From NCBI GenBank assembly GCA_963800975.1, contig CAWDDB010000008.1, positions 558,001 to 622,000 of the forward strand: DNA of 64,000 nt, written 5' to 3'. Each line of letters opens with the position of its first letter. Position 1 is the first letter of the stretch. The notes beneath the pieces are model-generated. The model worked only from the letters and a program-made list of their open reading frames with translations, searched no databases and was not told the origin of the DNA. Below, one piece after another: positions 32,494 to 41,440 of the stretch. Source of the stretch: JALYGY01 sp963800975. GTDB taxonomy: Bacteria > Actinomycetota > Rubrobacteria > Rubrobacterales > Rubrobacteraceae. The position numbers and the translations under genes were made by a program.

Positions 32494-33122
32494 GCGCCCG
32501 GGACCTCGGTTTCACCCACCGCTTTCTCCCCGGCTCCTCCGGCACGACGCTCCTGGTCCTGCACGGGACCGGCGGGAGCGAGGACGACCTCGTACCGCTC
32601 GGTCAGGAGTTGGCTCCGGGGGCGGCTATTCTCAGCCCGAGGGGGAAGGTCTCGGAGTACGGGGCCGCCCGGTTCTTCAGGCGCCTGGCTGAGGGGGTAT
32701 TCGATCAGGAAGACCTCGTCTTCCGCACCCACGAGTTGGCGGAGTTCGTGCGGGCCGCTTCTAAGGAGTACGAACTCGACCTCTCCAGACTCGTCGGCAC
32801 CGGTTTCTCCAACGGCGCCAACGTCGCCGCCAGCCTGATGCTCCTGCACCCTGGGCTGCTGAAAGCGGCCATCTTGTTCAGGGCCATGGTCCCGTTCGAG
32901 CCGGAGGAGATGCCGGATCTCTCCGGGATGCCCGTGTTCCTGGCCGCGGGCCGGAGGGACCGTATGATCCCACCCGAGAACGCCGAGCGACTCGCGGAGA
33001 TTCTCAGGAGTTCCGGAGCAGACCTGGACCTGCGCTGGCGCGAAACCGGGCACGGCCTGACCTACGAGGAGGTTGCCGAGGCGAAGGAGTGGCTCTCCGG
33101 CGTCATGGCGAAGCTCTCCTGA
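32490..33122 (+). CDS. Alpha/beta-hydrolase (phospholipase/carboxylesterase type), MhqD-like
   Basis: Esterase of 210 aa. The nucleophile is Ser in GTGFSNGANVA, the acid is Asp in AAGRRDRMIPP and the His is in ETGHGLTYEE, the normal order of an alpha/beta-hydrolase triad. LLVLHGTGGSEDD gives the oxyanion-hole region. GTG at 32490 overlaps the stop of the VOC dioxygenase as GTGA, so the two are translated together, as in the mhqD-mhqO type of quinone-detoxification unit. The actual substrate is not known. Confidence 0.85.
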   Translation: MSARDLGFTHRFLPGSSGTTLLVLHGTGGSEDDLVPLGQELAPGAAILSPRGKVSEYGAARFFRRLAEGVFDQEDLVFRTHELAEFVRAASKEYELDLSRLVGTGFSNGANVAASLMLLHPGLLKAAILFRAMVPFEPEEMPDLSGMPVFLAAGRRDRMIPPENAERLAEILRSSGADLDLRWRETGHGLTYEEVAEAKEWLSGVMAKLS

Positions 33123-33146
33123 GGCTCACCCTGGGTACCTGGCCGA

Positions 33147-33174
33147 TTGGCCAGGTTGTCGGCGGTGTTAGAAT
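33147..33174 (+). promoter_or_regulatory. Candidate promoter of the redox-signalling operon
   Basis: TTGGCC (33147-33152) and TAGAAT (33169-33174) are separated by 16 bp, about 85 bp upstream of the fusion gene start. Confidence 0.4.
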
Positions 33175-33259
33175 TTTTCTGCGCCCCGAGGGGATGGCAC
33201 CACTATTTTGAGGGCGCGAAGCGGTTTTTCGACAAACGGTTTTTTAGGGAGCGCATTTC

Positions 33260-34921
33260 ATGGGCAAGCCGGTAATACTCGCCGTTGACGACGACGCGCA
33301 GGTCTTGCGGGCGGTGGAGCGGGATCTTCGTCGCAGGTACGCCAGGGAGTACCGCGTCTTGCGCGCTGGCTCGGGCGAGTCGGCGCTCGACACGCTCGGG
33401 AAGCTCAAGCTGCGCGGCGACCCCGTGGCCCTCTTTCTCGTGGACCAGCGGATGCCGGGGATAACTGGCGTGGAGTTTCTGGAGAAGGCGATCGAGCAGT
33501 TCCCCGAGGCCAAGCGCGCTCTGCTCACCGCCTACTCAGACACAGAGGCGGCGATCCGGGCCATAAACGAGGTCGGCCTGGACTACTACCTCCAGAAGCC
33601 ATGGGATCCGCCCGAGCAAAACCTGTACCCGAGCCTGGACGACCTGCTGGACGACTGGCAGGCGGACTACAGGCCGCCTTTCGAGGGCATCCGGATCGTC
33701 GGCGACCGTTGGTCCCCGGCTTCCCACCGCGCCAGGGACTTCCTCGCCCGCAACCGCGTCCCCCACAAGTGGCTCGACGTCGAGGGATCCGAGGAGGCGC
33801 GGCAGCTCGTCGAGAACGCCAACCACGGAGCGCCGAAGCTGCCGCTCGTCGTGTACGAGGACGGCACCTACGATGAGGCGCCAGAGAACCTCGATATCGC
33901 CGAGAAGATAGGCTTGAGGACCCGCGCCGAGCAGCAGTTCTACGACATCGTCATAGTCGGCGGAGGTCCCTCCGGCCTCGCCGCGGCCGTCTACGGGGCG
34001 TCCGAAGGCCTGAGGACCGTTCTGGTAGAACGAGAAGCTCCAGGCGGCCAGGCCGGAACGAGTAGCCGCATCGAGAACTACCTGGGGTTCCCGAGCGGGC
34101 TCTCCGGAGGAGACCTGGCGCGGCGGGCCGTGGACCAGGCGGCGCGGTTCGGCGTGGAGATCCTGACGCCCCAGGAGGTCGAGGGCGTGCGGGTCGAGGA
34201 TCCTTACCGCATCGTTACGCTGGCGGACGGCTCGGAGATCTCCTGCTACGCCCTGATCGTGACCACCGGCGTCTCCTACCGCAGGCTAGACGTGCCGGAC
34301 GCCGACAGGCTCACCGGCGCCGGGATCTACTACGGCGCGGCGCAGACGGAGGCCTTCGCGTGCAAGGACGAGGACGTGTACATCGTCGGCGGGGCCAACT
34401 CGGCCGGACAGGCAGCTATGTTTTTCTCGAACCAGGCGCGCAGGGTCGTCATGCTCTGCCGGGGCGACGACCTCAGGAAGAGCATGTCCGAGTACCTGGT
34501 GACCCAGATCGAGGACAAAGACAACATCGAGGTGCGCCTCAATACTAGCGTCGTCGCCGTCGAGGGCGATGAGCATCTGGAGAGCATCACGGTGAAAAAC
34601 TCGGAGACGGGCGAAACCGAGACGGAGCCGACCACCTCGATGTTTATCTTTATCGGGGCGGCGCCGAAGACGGGGTGGCTCGACGGCATCGTGCAGCGCG
34701 ACGAGCGCGGCTTCATCCTCTCCGGGCCCGACCTCGCGCAAAAGGGCGGGCGTCCGAAGGGCTGGAAGTTGGCCCGCGACCCGTTCCTGCTCGAGACGAG
34801 CGTGCCTGGGGTCTTCGTCGCGGGGGACGTGAGGCACGGTTCGGTCAAGCGCTGCGCCTCCGCGGTCGGGGAGGGCTCCATCGCCGTCCAGTTCATCCAC
34901 CAGTACATGCGGGAGGTCTGA
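33260..34921 (+). CDS. Fused response-regulator receiver, glutaredoxin-like and thioredoxin-reductase-like flavoprotein
   Basis: A 553-aa protein of three parts. Residues 1-130 are a receiver domain with acidic pair D10/D11, phosphoacceptor D62 in LVDQRMPG, T90 and K113. Residues about 143-220 look like a glutaredoxin fold whose usual cysteine motif is replaced by WSPASH. Residues about 227-553 are a thioredoxin reductase-like FAD/NADPH domain with GGGPSG at 234-239, GGANSAGQAA for NADPH and a terminal VFVAGDVRHG. The CxxC expected before the NADPH motif is absent (AAQTEAFACKDED). Output is thus flavin chemistry, not DNA binding. ATG at 33260 follows AGGGAGC. Three kinases follow in the same operon. 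Confidence 0.9.
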   Translation: MGKPVILAVDDDAQVLRAVERDLRRRYAREYRVLRAGSGESALDTLGKLKLRGDPVALFLVDQRMPGITGVEFLEKAIEQFPEAKRALLTAYSDTEAAIRAINEVGLDYYLQKPWDPPEQNLYPSLDDLLDDWQADYRPPFEGIRIVGDRWSPASHRARDFLARNRVPHKWLDVEGSEEARQLVENANHGAPKLPLVVYEDGTYDEAPENLDIAEKIGLRTRAEQQFYDIVIVGGGPSGLAAAVYGASEGLRTVLVEREAPGGQAGTSSRIENYLGFPSGLSGGDLARRAVDQAARFGVEILTPQEVEGVRVEDPYRIVTLADGSEISCYALIVTTGVSYRRLDVPDADRLTGAGIYYGAAQTEAFACKDEDVYIVGGANSAGQAAMFFSNQARRVVMLCRGDDLRKSMSEYLVTQIEDKDNIEVRLNTSVVAVEGDEHLESITVKNSETGETETEPTTSMFIFIGAAPKTGWLDGIVQRDERGFILSGPDLAQKGGRPKGWKLARDPFLLETSVPGVFVAGDVRHGSVKRCASAVGEGSIAVQFIHQYMREV

Positions 34922-34922
34922 G

Positions 34923-36341
34923 GTGCAGGGCGCGACGGTCGCGGAGACCCTCCGCCGGGTACCCCTCTTCTCGACCCTGCCTGATGACAAGCTGGCCTGG
35001 ATCTCCGACCACGGGCAGGAGATCGGGCTTGATGCTGGGACGAAGATCGCCTCCCAGGGCGACCCGCCAGACGGATTCTACGTCGTCCTCGAAGGGCAGA
35101 CCGAGTGGACGCGCACCGTCGGCAAAGAGGAGGTCTTCGTGGTGAACCTCGGGGAAGGTTCGATCTTTGCCGAGCTCATCATGGTACTCGACGCCCCCTA
35201 CCCCACCACGGGTCACGCGGTCTCCCCCGTCCGCCTGCTTAAGCTCGACGCCTCCGCCTTCTGGGAGATGCTCAGGATCTGCCCCGAGGTACTGCGCGGC
35301 ATCCTCGCCACCTCCGTCGAGCGCGCCGAGCTGCACGAGTCCGTCTCCCAGCAGCACGGCAAGCTGATCTCGCTCGGAACGATGGCAGCCGGCCTCGCCC
35401 ACGAGCTGAACAACCCGGCCGCCGCCGTCGGACGCAGCGCCCAGGAGGCCCGCGAGGTCTTCCTCAGGTCCTCCGCACGGGCGGTGAAGCTTGGCGGGCT
35501 GGACATGAGCCCGGAGGAACGCGCGCTCGTCGCCGGCCTACCGCAGGAGGTGGCCGGGCGGGCGGAGAATGCCCCGGAGCTGGACCCGCTCGACAGGAGC
35601 GACCTGGAGGACGAGGTGGCGATCTGGCTCGAGGACCGCGGCGTCGAGGACGCCTGCGACCTCGCCCCCAGCATCGTCGGCGCGGGCCTGGACGCGGACT
35701 GGCTGGAAGATCTCGAGGCGCGCCTCCCCGCGGGTTCGGTGGGCGACGTGCTGGCGTGGCTCACGTCCGAGCTGACGGGCGACGAGTTGCTGCGCGAAAT
35801 CCGGGAGGCCTCGGCCCGCATCTCCGAGCTGGTCGCGGCGGTGAAGTCATACTCCCACATGGACAAATCCGCCCTGAAAGAAGCGGACGTCAGGAAGGGG
35901 CTGGAGAACACGCTAATCATGCTCGGTCACAAGCTCAAGAAGGGGAACGTGGCGGTGACGCGCGAGTACGAGGAAGGCCTGCCGACCGTCTGCGCCTACG
36001 GCGGCGAGCTCAACCAGGTCTGGACGAACCTACTGGACAACGCCATAGACGCGGTGGACGGCGAGGGTCACGTCGGGGTACGCGCGGCGCGCGAGGAGGA
36101 CCGGGTGCTCGTGGAGATCTCAGACGACGGGCCCGGCATACCGGAGGAGATCCGGGAGAGGATCTTCGAGCCTTTCTTTACCACGAAGGAGGTCGGCAAG
36201 GGCACCGGGATAGGCCTGGACATAAGCCGCCGGGTGGTCGTCGACAAGCTCGGCGGCGATATCAGGGTCACTTCGGAGCCAGGCGACACCCGCTTCGAGG
36301 TTCGGCTCCCTGTGAGCCCAGGCGCCAGGAGTTCGGCGTGA
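34923..36341 (+). CDS. Crp-like domain histidine kinase, copy 1
   Basis: Kinase of 472 aa. A cyclic-nucleotide-binding/Crp fold sensor (about 10-130, with GFYVVLEG and LGEGSIFAELIMV) precedes a dimerisation/phosphoacceptor helix with His160 in LAHELNNPA, then a GHKL ATPase with NQVWTNLLDNAID, DDGPGI and GTGIGLDIS. A poorly conserved stretch of about 120 residues separates the H-box from the rest of the ATPase. No membrane segment, so it is cytoplasmic. GTG at 34923 follows GGGAGG one base after the fusion gene stops. It is the first of three paralogues and probably signals to the receiver of that protein. Confidence 0.9.
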   Translation: MQGATVAETLRRVPLFSTLPDDKLAWISDHGQEIGLDAGTKIASQGDPPDGFYVVLEGQTEWTRTVGKEEVFVVNLGEGSIFAELIMVLDAPYPTTGHAVSPVRLLKLDASAFWEMLRICPEVLRGILATSVERAELHESVSQQHGKLISLGTMAAGLAHELNNPAAAVGRSAQEAREVFLRSSARAVKLGGLDMSPEERALVAGLPQEVAGRAENAPELDPLDRSDLEDEVAIWLEDRGVEDACDLAPSIVGAGLDADWLEDLEARLPAGSVGDVLAWLTSELTGDELLREIREASARISELVAAVKSYSHMDKSALKEADVRKGLENTLIMLGHKLKKGNVAVTREYEEGLPTVCAYGGELNQVWTNLLDNAIDAVDGEGHVGVRAAREEDRVLVEISDDGPGIPEEIRERIFEPFFTTKEVGKGTGIGLDISRRVVVDKLGGDIRVTSEPGDTRFEVRLPVSPGARSSA

Positions 36342-37801
36342 CCACCGTCGAGGAACTGCGCCAGTGTTCGCTCTTCGACGGTCTGAGCGACGACAAGCTG
36401 CGCTGGATCATGCAGCACGGCTCGGAGGTGCGGGTGTCACGGGGCGAGGTGTACGCTCGAGAGGGTGAGCCCATCGAGAACCTGTACGTCGTGCTGGCGG
36501 GGGAGCTGAGTATCACCAAGCTCGTGGACGGCAGGGAGCTCGTGATCAACACCTACCCCCCTGGCGTCTTTTTCGGCGAGGTCCCGCTGCTCTCCGGCAC
36601 GCCGTTCCTCGCTAACGGACGGGCGCTCGAGGACAGCCGCCTCTTCGCGATCCCCAGCGACGTCTTCCGCAAGATGCTCACGAACTACCCCGCCTTCGCC
36701 GACACCGTACTGGGTACGATGGCCCAGCGGGTCCAGATCCTGCAGTCCATCTCCCAGGAACGCGAGAGGCTGAACTCGCTGGGAACGCTGACCGCGGGGC
36801 TTGCCCACGAGCTGAACAACCCGGCCTCAGCCGGCCTGCGTGCCGCCGGACGCTTGCGCGAGTGCTTCGAGCGCATGCGCAAGACGGGCATGAAGATCTC
36901 GCGCTCCGCCGCCGCGAACGCCCTCGGGTCAGACCAGCTCGACGAGCTGGATCGAATAGTGGCTGGCGCCCTCGGCTCGGCCGCGGACCCGCAGGAAGGC
37001 CTCGACCCCTTGCAGTACTCCTACAGGGAGGAGGAACTCACGCGCTGGCTCGAGGAAGGCGGCGTCGAGGACGCCTGGGACCTCGCCTCGACCTTCGCGC
37101 AGGCAGGCCTCGACGTGCCGGCGCTGGAGTCCGTGGTCGGCGTCGTCGGCTCGGATTGCCTCGGCCCCGCGACAAGCTACCTCGAGGCGGTTCTCGCGGT
37201 GGCCGGTCTGGTCGAGGAAGTCGAGTCGAGCACGACGCGAGTCTCCGAGCTCGTGGAGACCATGAAGGCCTACTCGCACATGGACGAGGCCCCCTCGCAA
37301 GAGGTCCAGCTCAACGACGAGATCGACAGCACGCTCGCGGTCATGTCCTACAAGCTCGGAGACGTCGAGGTCGTACGCGAGTACGACGATCTGCCGCGCA
37401 TCACTGCCTACGGCGCGGCGCTCAACCAGGTCTGGACGGCGCTCATAGACAACGCCGTCGACGCGGCCGCGGAGGCGGAGGAGCGTGGCAGGATCAGGAT
37501 CCGCACCGGCCTCGAGGGCGACCGGGTGCTCGTCGAGGTCGCGGACAACGGGCCGGGCGTCCCCGAGGAGTTGCAGCGGCGCGTCTTCGAGCCCTACTTC
37601 ACCACCAAGGGCGTCGGTGCGGGCACGGGCCTCGGCCTCGACGTGAGCTACCGCATTGTCGTGGGCCGCCACGGTGGCGACATGCGGGTCGTCTCCACGC
37701 CGGGCGACACCCGCTTCCAGGTCAGGCTGCCCATGGACCTTCCGGCGGAGGAGCCGGCAGCGGACAGGTCAGTGGGGGCCGCGCGAGAAGGCGGCCGATG
37801 A
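36338..37801 (+). CDS. Crp-like domain histidine kinase, copy 2
   Basis: Kinase of 487 aa with the same layout as copy 1: Crp-like sensor (about 8-130; NLYVVLAGELSI and YPPGVFFGEVPL), phosphoacceptor His157 in GLAHELNNPA, and ATPase motifs NQVWTALIDNAVD, DNGPGV and GTGLGLDVS. A central insert of roughly 130 residues separates the H-box from the N-box and contains the conserved SYREEELTRWLEEGGVEDAW. GTG at 36338 has AGGAG upstream and overlaps copy 1 as GTGA. A short Pro/Glu/Gly-rich tail ends the protein. Ligand of the sensor domain is unknown. Confidence 0.9.
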   Translation: MTTVEELRQCSLFDGLSDDKLRWIMQHGSEVRVSRGEVYAREGEPIENLYVVLAGELSITKLVDGRELVINTYPPGVFFGEVPLLSGTPFLANGRALEDSRLFAIPSDVFRKMLTNYPAFADTVLGTMAQRVQILQSISQERERLNSLGTLTAGLAHELNNPASAGLRAAGRLRECFERMRKTGMKISRSAAANALGSDQLDELDRIVAGALGSAADPQEGLDPLQYSYREEELTRWLEEGGVEDAWDLASTFAQAGLDVPALESVVGVVGSDCLGPATSYLEAVLAVAGLVEEVESSTTRVSELVETMKAYSHMDEAPSQEVQLNDEIDSTLAVMSYKLGDVEVVREYDDLPRITAYGAALNQVWTALIDNAVDAAAEAEERGRIRIRTGLEGDRVLVEVADNGPGVPEELQRRVFEPYFTTKGVGAGTGLGLDVSYRIVVGRHGGDMRVVSTPGDTRFQVRLPMDLPAEEPAADRSVGAAREGGR

Positions 37802-39186
37802 TGCGGACGCGGAACGCGACGCCGGGAGAGCAGCGGCTGACCTGGGAGCAGATCGAGGCCCTGCTGCCCTACGGAACGGAGCTGTCGTTGGAGGCCGGGG
37901 ACCGCCTCTTTGACGAGACGTCGGTGGTGAACAGCTTCTACGTGGTATTGGAGGGCGAGGTCCGAATCTCTCGCCTCGAGGGCGCGCAGGAGACCTACAT
38001 CGATACCCACCACCCCCGCGAGTTCACCGGTGGTCTCGCGGTGATGACCGGTAGGCGCTCGGTCCACCGCGGGCGAGCGACCGTCCCTAGCCGCGTCCTC
38101 GAGATCGACTCCGAGACCTTCCGGAGCGTCGCCGTCGAGCAGCCCGACGTCGCCGACGTATTTATCTCGGGCCTCTCCCGGCGCATGCGTGAGACGCAGC
38201 GCGCCTTCAGGCAGCACGAGAAGCTGGCTGCCCTCGGCAAGCTCTCTGCCGGCCTCGCACACGAGCTGAACAACCCAGCGGCCGCGGCCCGCCGCGCCTC
38301 GGAGGTCCTGGGCGAGCTGGCCCTGCGGGCCCAGCTCGGTTCGCTGCAACACGACGAACGTTTCTCCCCGAAACAGCGGGAGCTGCTGGCCGAGCTGCTG
38401 GCCGAGGCCAGCGTCAGCGGCTACGGCGAGCTCGACACGCTCGAAACGAGCGACCGGGAGGAGGATCTCGCCGTCTGGCTCGACGACAGGGGCGTCGATG
38501 AGGCCTGGGGCCACGCCCCCTCCCTGGTCGCGGCCGGCCTCGAGCCCGATCGCGTCGAGACGCTGGCCCGGAGCTTCGGAGACGAACGCGCGCTCGCGGG
38601 AGCGCTCGGTTGGCTTGCGGCGACGCTCGAGCTGGCCGGGCTGGCCGCCGAGGTCGGACGTAGCGCGGCGCGCATCTCCGAGCTCGTCCAGGCAATCAAG
38701 GTCCACACCTACATGGACCGCGGCTCCCACGCCCCTACCGACGTGCGAGAGGGACTCGAGAGCGCGCTCACGATCCTCGGTCACAAGCTCGGGAGCGTCG
38801 CCGTGACGCGGGACTACGAGGAGGGGCTGCCGAATGTCTGGGCCAGTCCTGGCGATCTCAACCAGGTCTGGACCAACCTGCTGGACAACGCCGCGGAGGC
38901 CGTGGAGGGCGAGGGCCGGGTCTGCGTCAGGGCCTACCATCGCGACGGAAGCGTAACCGTGGAGATCTCAGACGACGGTCTCGGCATCCCGCCCGAGGTC
39001 CAGCCAAGGATCTTCGAGCCGTTCTTCACGACCAGACAGGTCGGAGACGGTGCCGGGCTGGGGCTGGACGTCGTGCGGCGGGTGGTCTCGGGTCACGGCG
39101 GGGAGATCACGTTCGAATCCGTGCCGGGGGAGACGCGCTTCTTCGTCAGCCTGCCGGTCGCGAGCGAAGGCCGTGAGGAGGCGTAG
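37798..39186 (+). CDS. Crp-like domain histidine kinase, copy 3
   Basis: Kinase of 462 aa, again Crp-like sensor (about 15-135; NSFYVVLEGEVRI), phosphoacceptor His155 in GLAHELNNPA, and ATPase motifs NQVWTNLLDNAAE, DDGLGI and GAGLGLDVV. The sensor differs most from the other two, with DTHHPREFTGG where the nucleotide-phosphate loop would be, and lacks an obvious cyclic-nucleotide pocket arginine. ATG at 37798 overlaps copy 2 (ATGA); ATG at 37801 is also possible. A DUF924 gene starts two bases after it. Whether the three copies sense different inputs is open. Confidence 0.88.
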   Translation: MMRTRNATPGEQRLTWEQIEALLPYGTELSLEAGDRLFDETSVVNSFYVVLEGEVRISRLEGAQETYIDTHHPREFTGGLAVMTGRRSVHRGRATVPSRVLEIDSETFRSVAVEQPDVADVFISGLSRRMRETQRAFRQHEKLAALGKLSAGLAHELNNPAAAARRASEVLGELALRAQLGSLQHDERFSPKQRELLAELLAEASVSGYGELDTLETSDREEDLAVWLDDRGVDEAWGHAPSLVAAGLEPDRVETLARSFGDERALAGALGWLAATLELAGLAAEVGRSAARISELVQAIKVHTYMDRGSHAPTDVREGLESALTILGHKLGSVAVTRDYEEGLPNVWASPGDLNQVWTNLLDNAAEAVEGEGRVCVRAYHRDGSVTVEISDDGLGIPPEVQPRIFEPFFTTRQVGDGAGLGLDVVRRVVSGHGGEITFESVPGETRFFVSLPVASEGREEA

Positions 39187-39188
39187 AT

Positions 39189-39767
39189 ATGAGAGAGAAG
39201 GCAACCGAGGTCCTGGAGTTCTGGTTCGGTCGCGAGGGAGAACCCGGCTACGGCGAGTTCCGCGACGCCTGGTTCCAGAAGGATGAAGCGTTCGACCGGG
39301 AGGTTCGCGACCGGTTCGGGGACATCTACGAGGAGGCCGCTGCGGGCGGCCTTGACGGGTGGAGGGAAGATGCACCAGGCGCCCTGGCGCTGGTGATCCT
39401 GCTCGACCAGTTCCCCCGCAACATGTTCAGGGGGGACGGGCGGACGCACGCGGCGGACGGCAAGGCGCTGGAGACCGCCGGGTACGCGATCGATCGGGCG
39501 CTGGACCGCGAGCTGCCGGCGTTCAAGCGGATGTTTCTCTACATGCCTTTCATGCACAGCGAGAACATCGCGGGCCAGGAACGATCAGTCGAGCTCTTCG
39601 CGCTGCTCGCGTCCGAGCCAGGGGCTCCGGACGTAACGGAATACGCCGTCAGGCACAAGGAGATCGTGGACCGTTTCGGCCGTTTTCCTCATCGCAACGC
39701 CATTCTTGACAGGGAGACTACCCCCGAGGAGGCGGAGTTCCTCGAACAGCCCGGGTCCTCGTTCTAG
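39189..39767 (+). CDS. DUF924 family protein
   Basis: Soluble helical protein of 192 aa, typical length for DUF924. Conserved parts are VLEFWFG, the LVILLDQFPRNMFRG segment, FKRMFLYMPFMHSENIAGQERSVELF and GRFPHRN. The fold is a TPR-like helical bundle, and its function is unknown; members occur as single genes in many bacteria. ATG at 39189 follows GGAGGCG, two bases after the third kinase, so it belongs to the same transcript by position. No catalytic residues can be proposed. Confidence 0.85.
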   Translation: MREKATEVLEFWFGREGEPGYGEFRDAWFQKDEAFDREVRDRFGDIYEEAAAGGLDGWREDAPGALALVILLDQFPRNMFRGDGRTHAADGKALETAGYAIDRALDRELPAFKRMFLYMPFMHSENIAGQERSVELFALLASEPGAPDVTEYAVRHKEIVDRFGRFPHRNAILDRETTPEEAEFLEQPGSSF

Positions 39768-39810
39768 GGCGTGAAGGCCAACGTGATTATTCCGACCGAG
39801 GAGGTGGACA

Positions 39811-41427
39811 GTGGCGATCAAGTCGCCTTGTGACGAAGGGGTGGTGAGGTCGAAGGCGGCGTCGGCGCCGTGCACTCCGACCTCGAGACCCTGGGTTCTG
39901 GCCGCCACCATCATCGGCTCGGCCATGGCGTTCATCGACGGAACGGTAGTCAACGTCGCGCTGCCCGAGATCCAGGCTCGCCTGAACGCCACCGCCGTTG
40001 ACGCCCAGTGGATCGTGGAGTCGTACGCCCTCCTCCTGGCCGCCCTGATACTCGTCGGCGGGTCTCTCGGGGACCACTACGGCCGCAGGCGCATCTTCTC
40101 GCTCGGCGTGGCCATTTTCGCCGCCGCCTCCGTGTGGTGCGGACTCGCTGGCAGCCCGGAGCAGCTCATCGCCGCGCGGGCGGTGCAGGGAGTCGGCGGC
40201 GCGTTGCTCGTCCCGGGATCGCTTGCGATCATAAGTGCCTCCTTCGACGAGGAGCGGCGTGGCAAGGCCATCGGCACCTGGTCCGGCTTCTCGGGCATAA
40301 CGGCGGCCATAGGCCCCGTCCTCGGCGGGTACCTGGTCGACAACGTCTCCTGGCGCGCCGCCTTCCTCATAAACGTGCCGCTGGCGTTGGTCGTGCTCTG
40401 GATCGCCTACCGCCACGTTCCAGAAAGCCGCGACCCGGACGCGCGGAGGCTGGACATTCCCGGCGCGGTGCTCGGGACCCTCGGCCTCGGCGGCGTGGTC
40501 TTCGGCCTGATCGAGTCCCAGAGCAACGGCTTCGGGGACCCGCTCGTGCTCGGCTCGCTCGCGCTCGGCGTAGCTCTGCTCGTGGCTTTCGTGTTCGTCG
40601 AGCGACGCTCCCCCGAGCCGATGATGCCGCTCTCGCTTTTCCGGTCGCGCAACTTCAGCGGGGCCAACCTCCTGACGCTGTTCCTGTACGCCGGCCTCGG
40701 CGGGGCGCTGTACTTCCTGCCGTTCAACCTGATCCAGGTGCACGGCTACTCGGCGACGGCGGCTGGCAGCGCCTTCCTGCCGTTCGTGGTCATCACCTTC
40801 GTCATGTCACGGTGGGCCGGCGGACTCGTCACCCGCTACGGCGCGAAGCTGCCGCTCATGATCGGGCCGACAGTGGCCGCGGCCGGCTTCCTCCTATTTG
40901 CCGTGCCGGGTACCGGGGGCTCGTACTGGACGACGTTCTTTCCCGCGGTCGCGGTGATGGGGCTCGGCATGGCGCTGGTCATAGCCCCCCTAACAACGAC
41001 GGCCATGAACTCGGTCACGGGCGAACACTCCGGGCTTGCCTCGGGGGTGAACAACGCGGTCTCGCGGACCGCCAGCCTGCTCGCGATACCCGTGCTCGGC
41101 ATCTTCGTGTTCATAGCCTTCTCCGCAGGCCTCGACGCACGCACGGCGGAGCTCGACCTGAGCGCGCAGGCCCACCGGCAACTGGAGGCCGAGAAGGTGG
41201 ACCTCGGAGGAGCCGAAGTGCCGGCCAGCCTCGAAGCGGCCACCGCGAGGGCCGTGGAGGGCGCCATAGACGAAGCCTTCGTGGCGGGGTTCAGGGTGGC
41301 GATGTACGTCGCCGCGGGCCTCGCCCTCGCGAGCGCCGTCGCAGCCGGCATCCTGATCGAGGGCAAAGGTCAGACCGCCCGATCGGAGGAAAGGTCCAGG
41401 GCCGGGGGCGAGACCGCCCCGGCCTAG
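39811..41427 (+). CDS. MFS drug exporter of the DHA2 (14-helix) type
   Basis: Inner-membrane proton antiporter of 538 aa with 14 predicted helices. Family marks are FIDGTVVNVALPEIQ in helix 1 (motif D1), LGDHYGRRRIFSLG (motif A), RAVQGVGGALLVPGSLAII in helix 4 and GFSGITAAIGPVLGGYLVD (motif C, antiporter type). Such proteins export drugs or quinones. GTG at 39811 follows GAGGAGG. It lies between the redox-signalling operon and the zinc-finger gene, on the same strand with short gaps, so a link to that operon is possible but unproven. Confidence 0.9.
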   Translation: MAIKSPCDEGVVRSKAASAPCTPTSRPWVLAATIIGSAMAFIDGTVVNVALPEIQARLNATAVDAQWIVESYALLLAALILVGGSLGDHYGRRRIFSLGVAIFAAASVWCGLAGSPEQLIAARAVQGVGGALLVPGSLAIISASFDEERRGKAIGTWSGFSGITAAIGPVLGGYLVDNVSWRAAFLINVPLALVVLWIAYRHVPESRDPDARRLDIPGAVLGTLGLGGVVFGLIESQSNGFGDPLVLGSLALGVALLVAFVFVERRSPEPMMPLSLFRSRNFSGANLLTLFLYAGLGGALYFLPFNLIQVHGYSATAAGSAFLPFVVITFVMSRWAGGLVTRYGAKLPLMIGPTVAAAGFLLFAVPGTGGSYWTTFFPAVAVMGLGMALVIAPLTTTAMNSVTGEHSGLASGVNNAVSRTASLLAIPVLGIFVFIAFSAGLDARTAELDLSAQAHRQLEAEKVDLGGAEVPASLEAATARAVEGAIDEAFVAGFRVAMYVAAGLALASAVAAGILIEGKGQTARSEERSRAGGETAPA

Positions 41428-41440
41428 AGAGGAGAGAACC

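Noticed and set aside
36862..37797. In-frame upstream extension of the third kinase over the second kinase gene
   Set aside because: The extension is Arg/Gly-rich shadow sequence of the second kinase; the real start at 37798 fits the Crp-like domain and the ATGA overlap.
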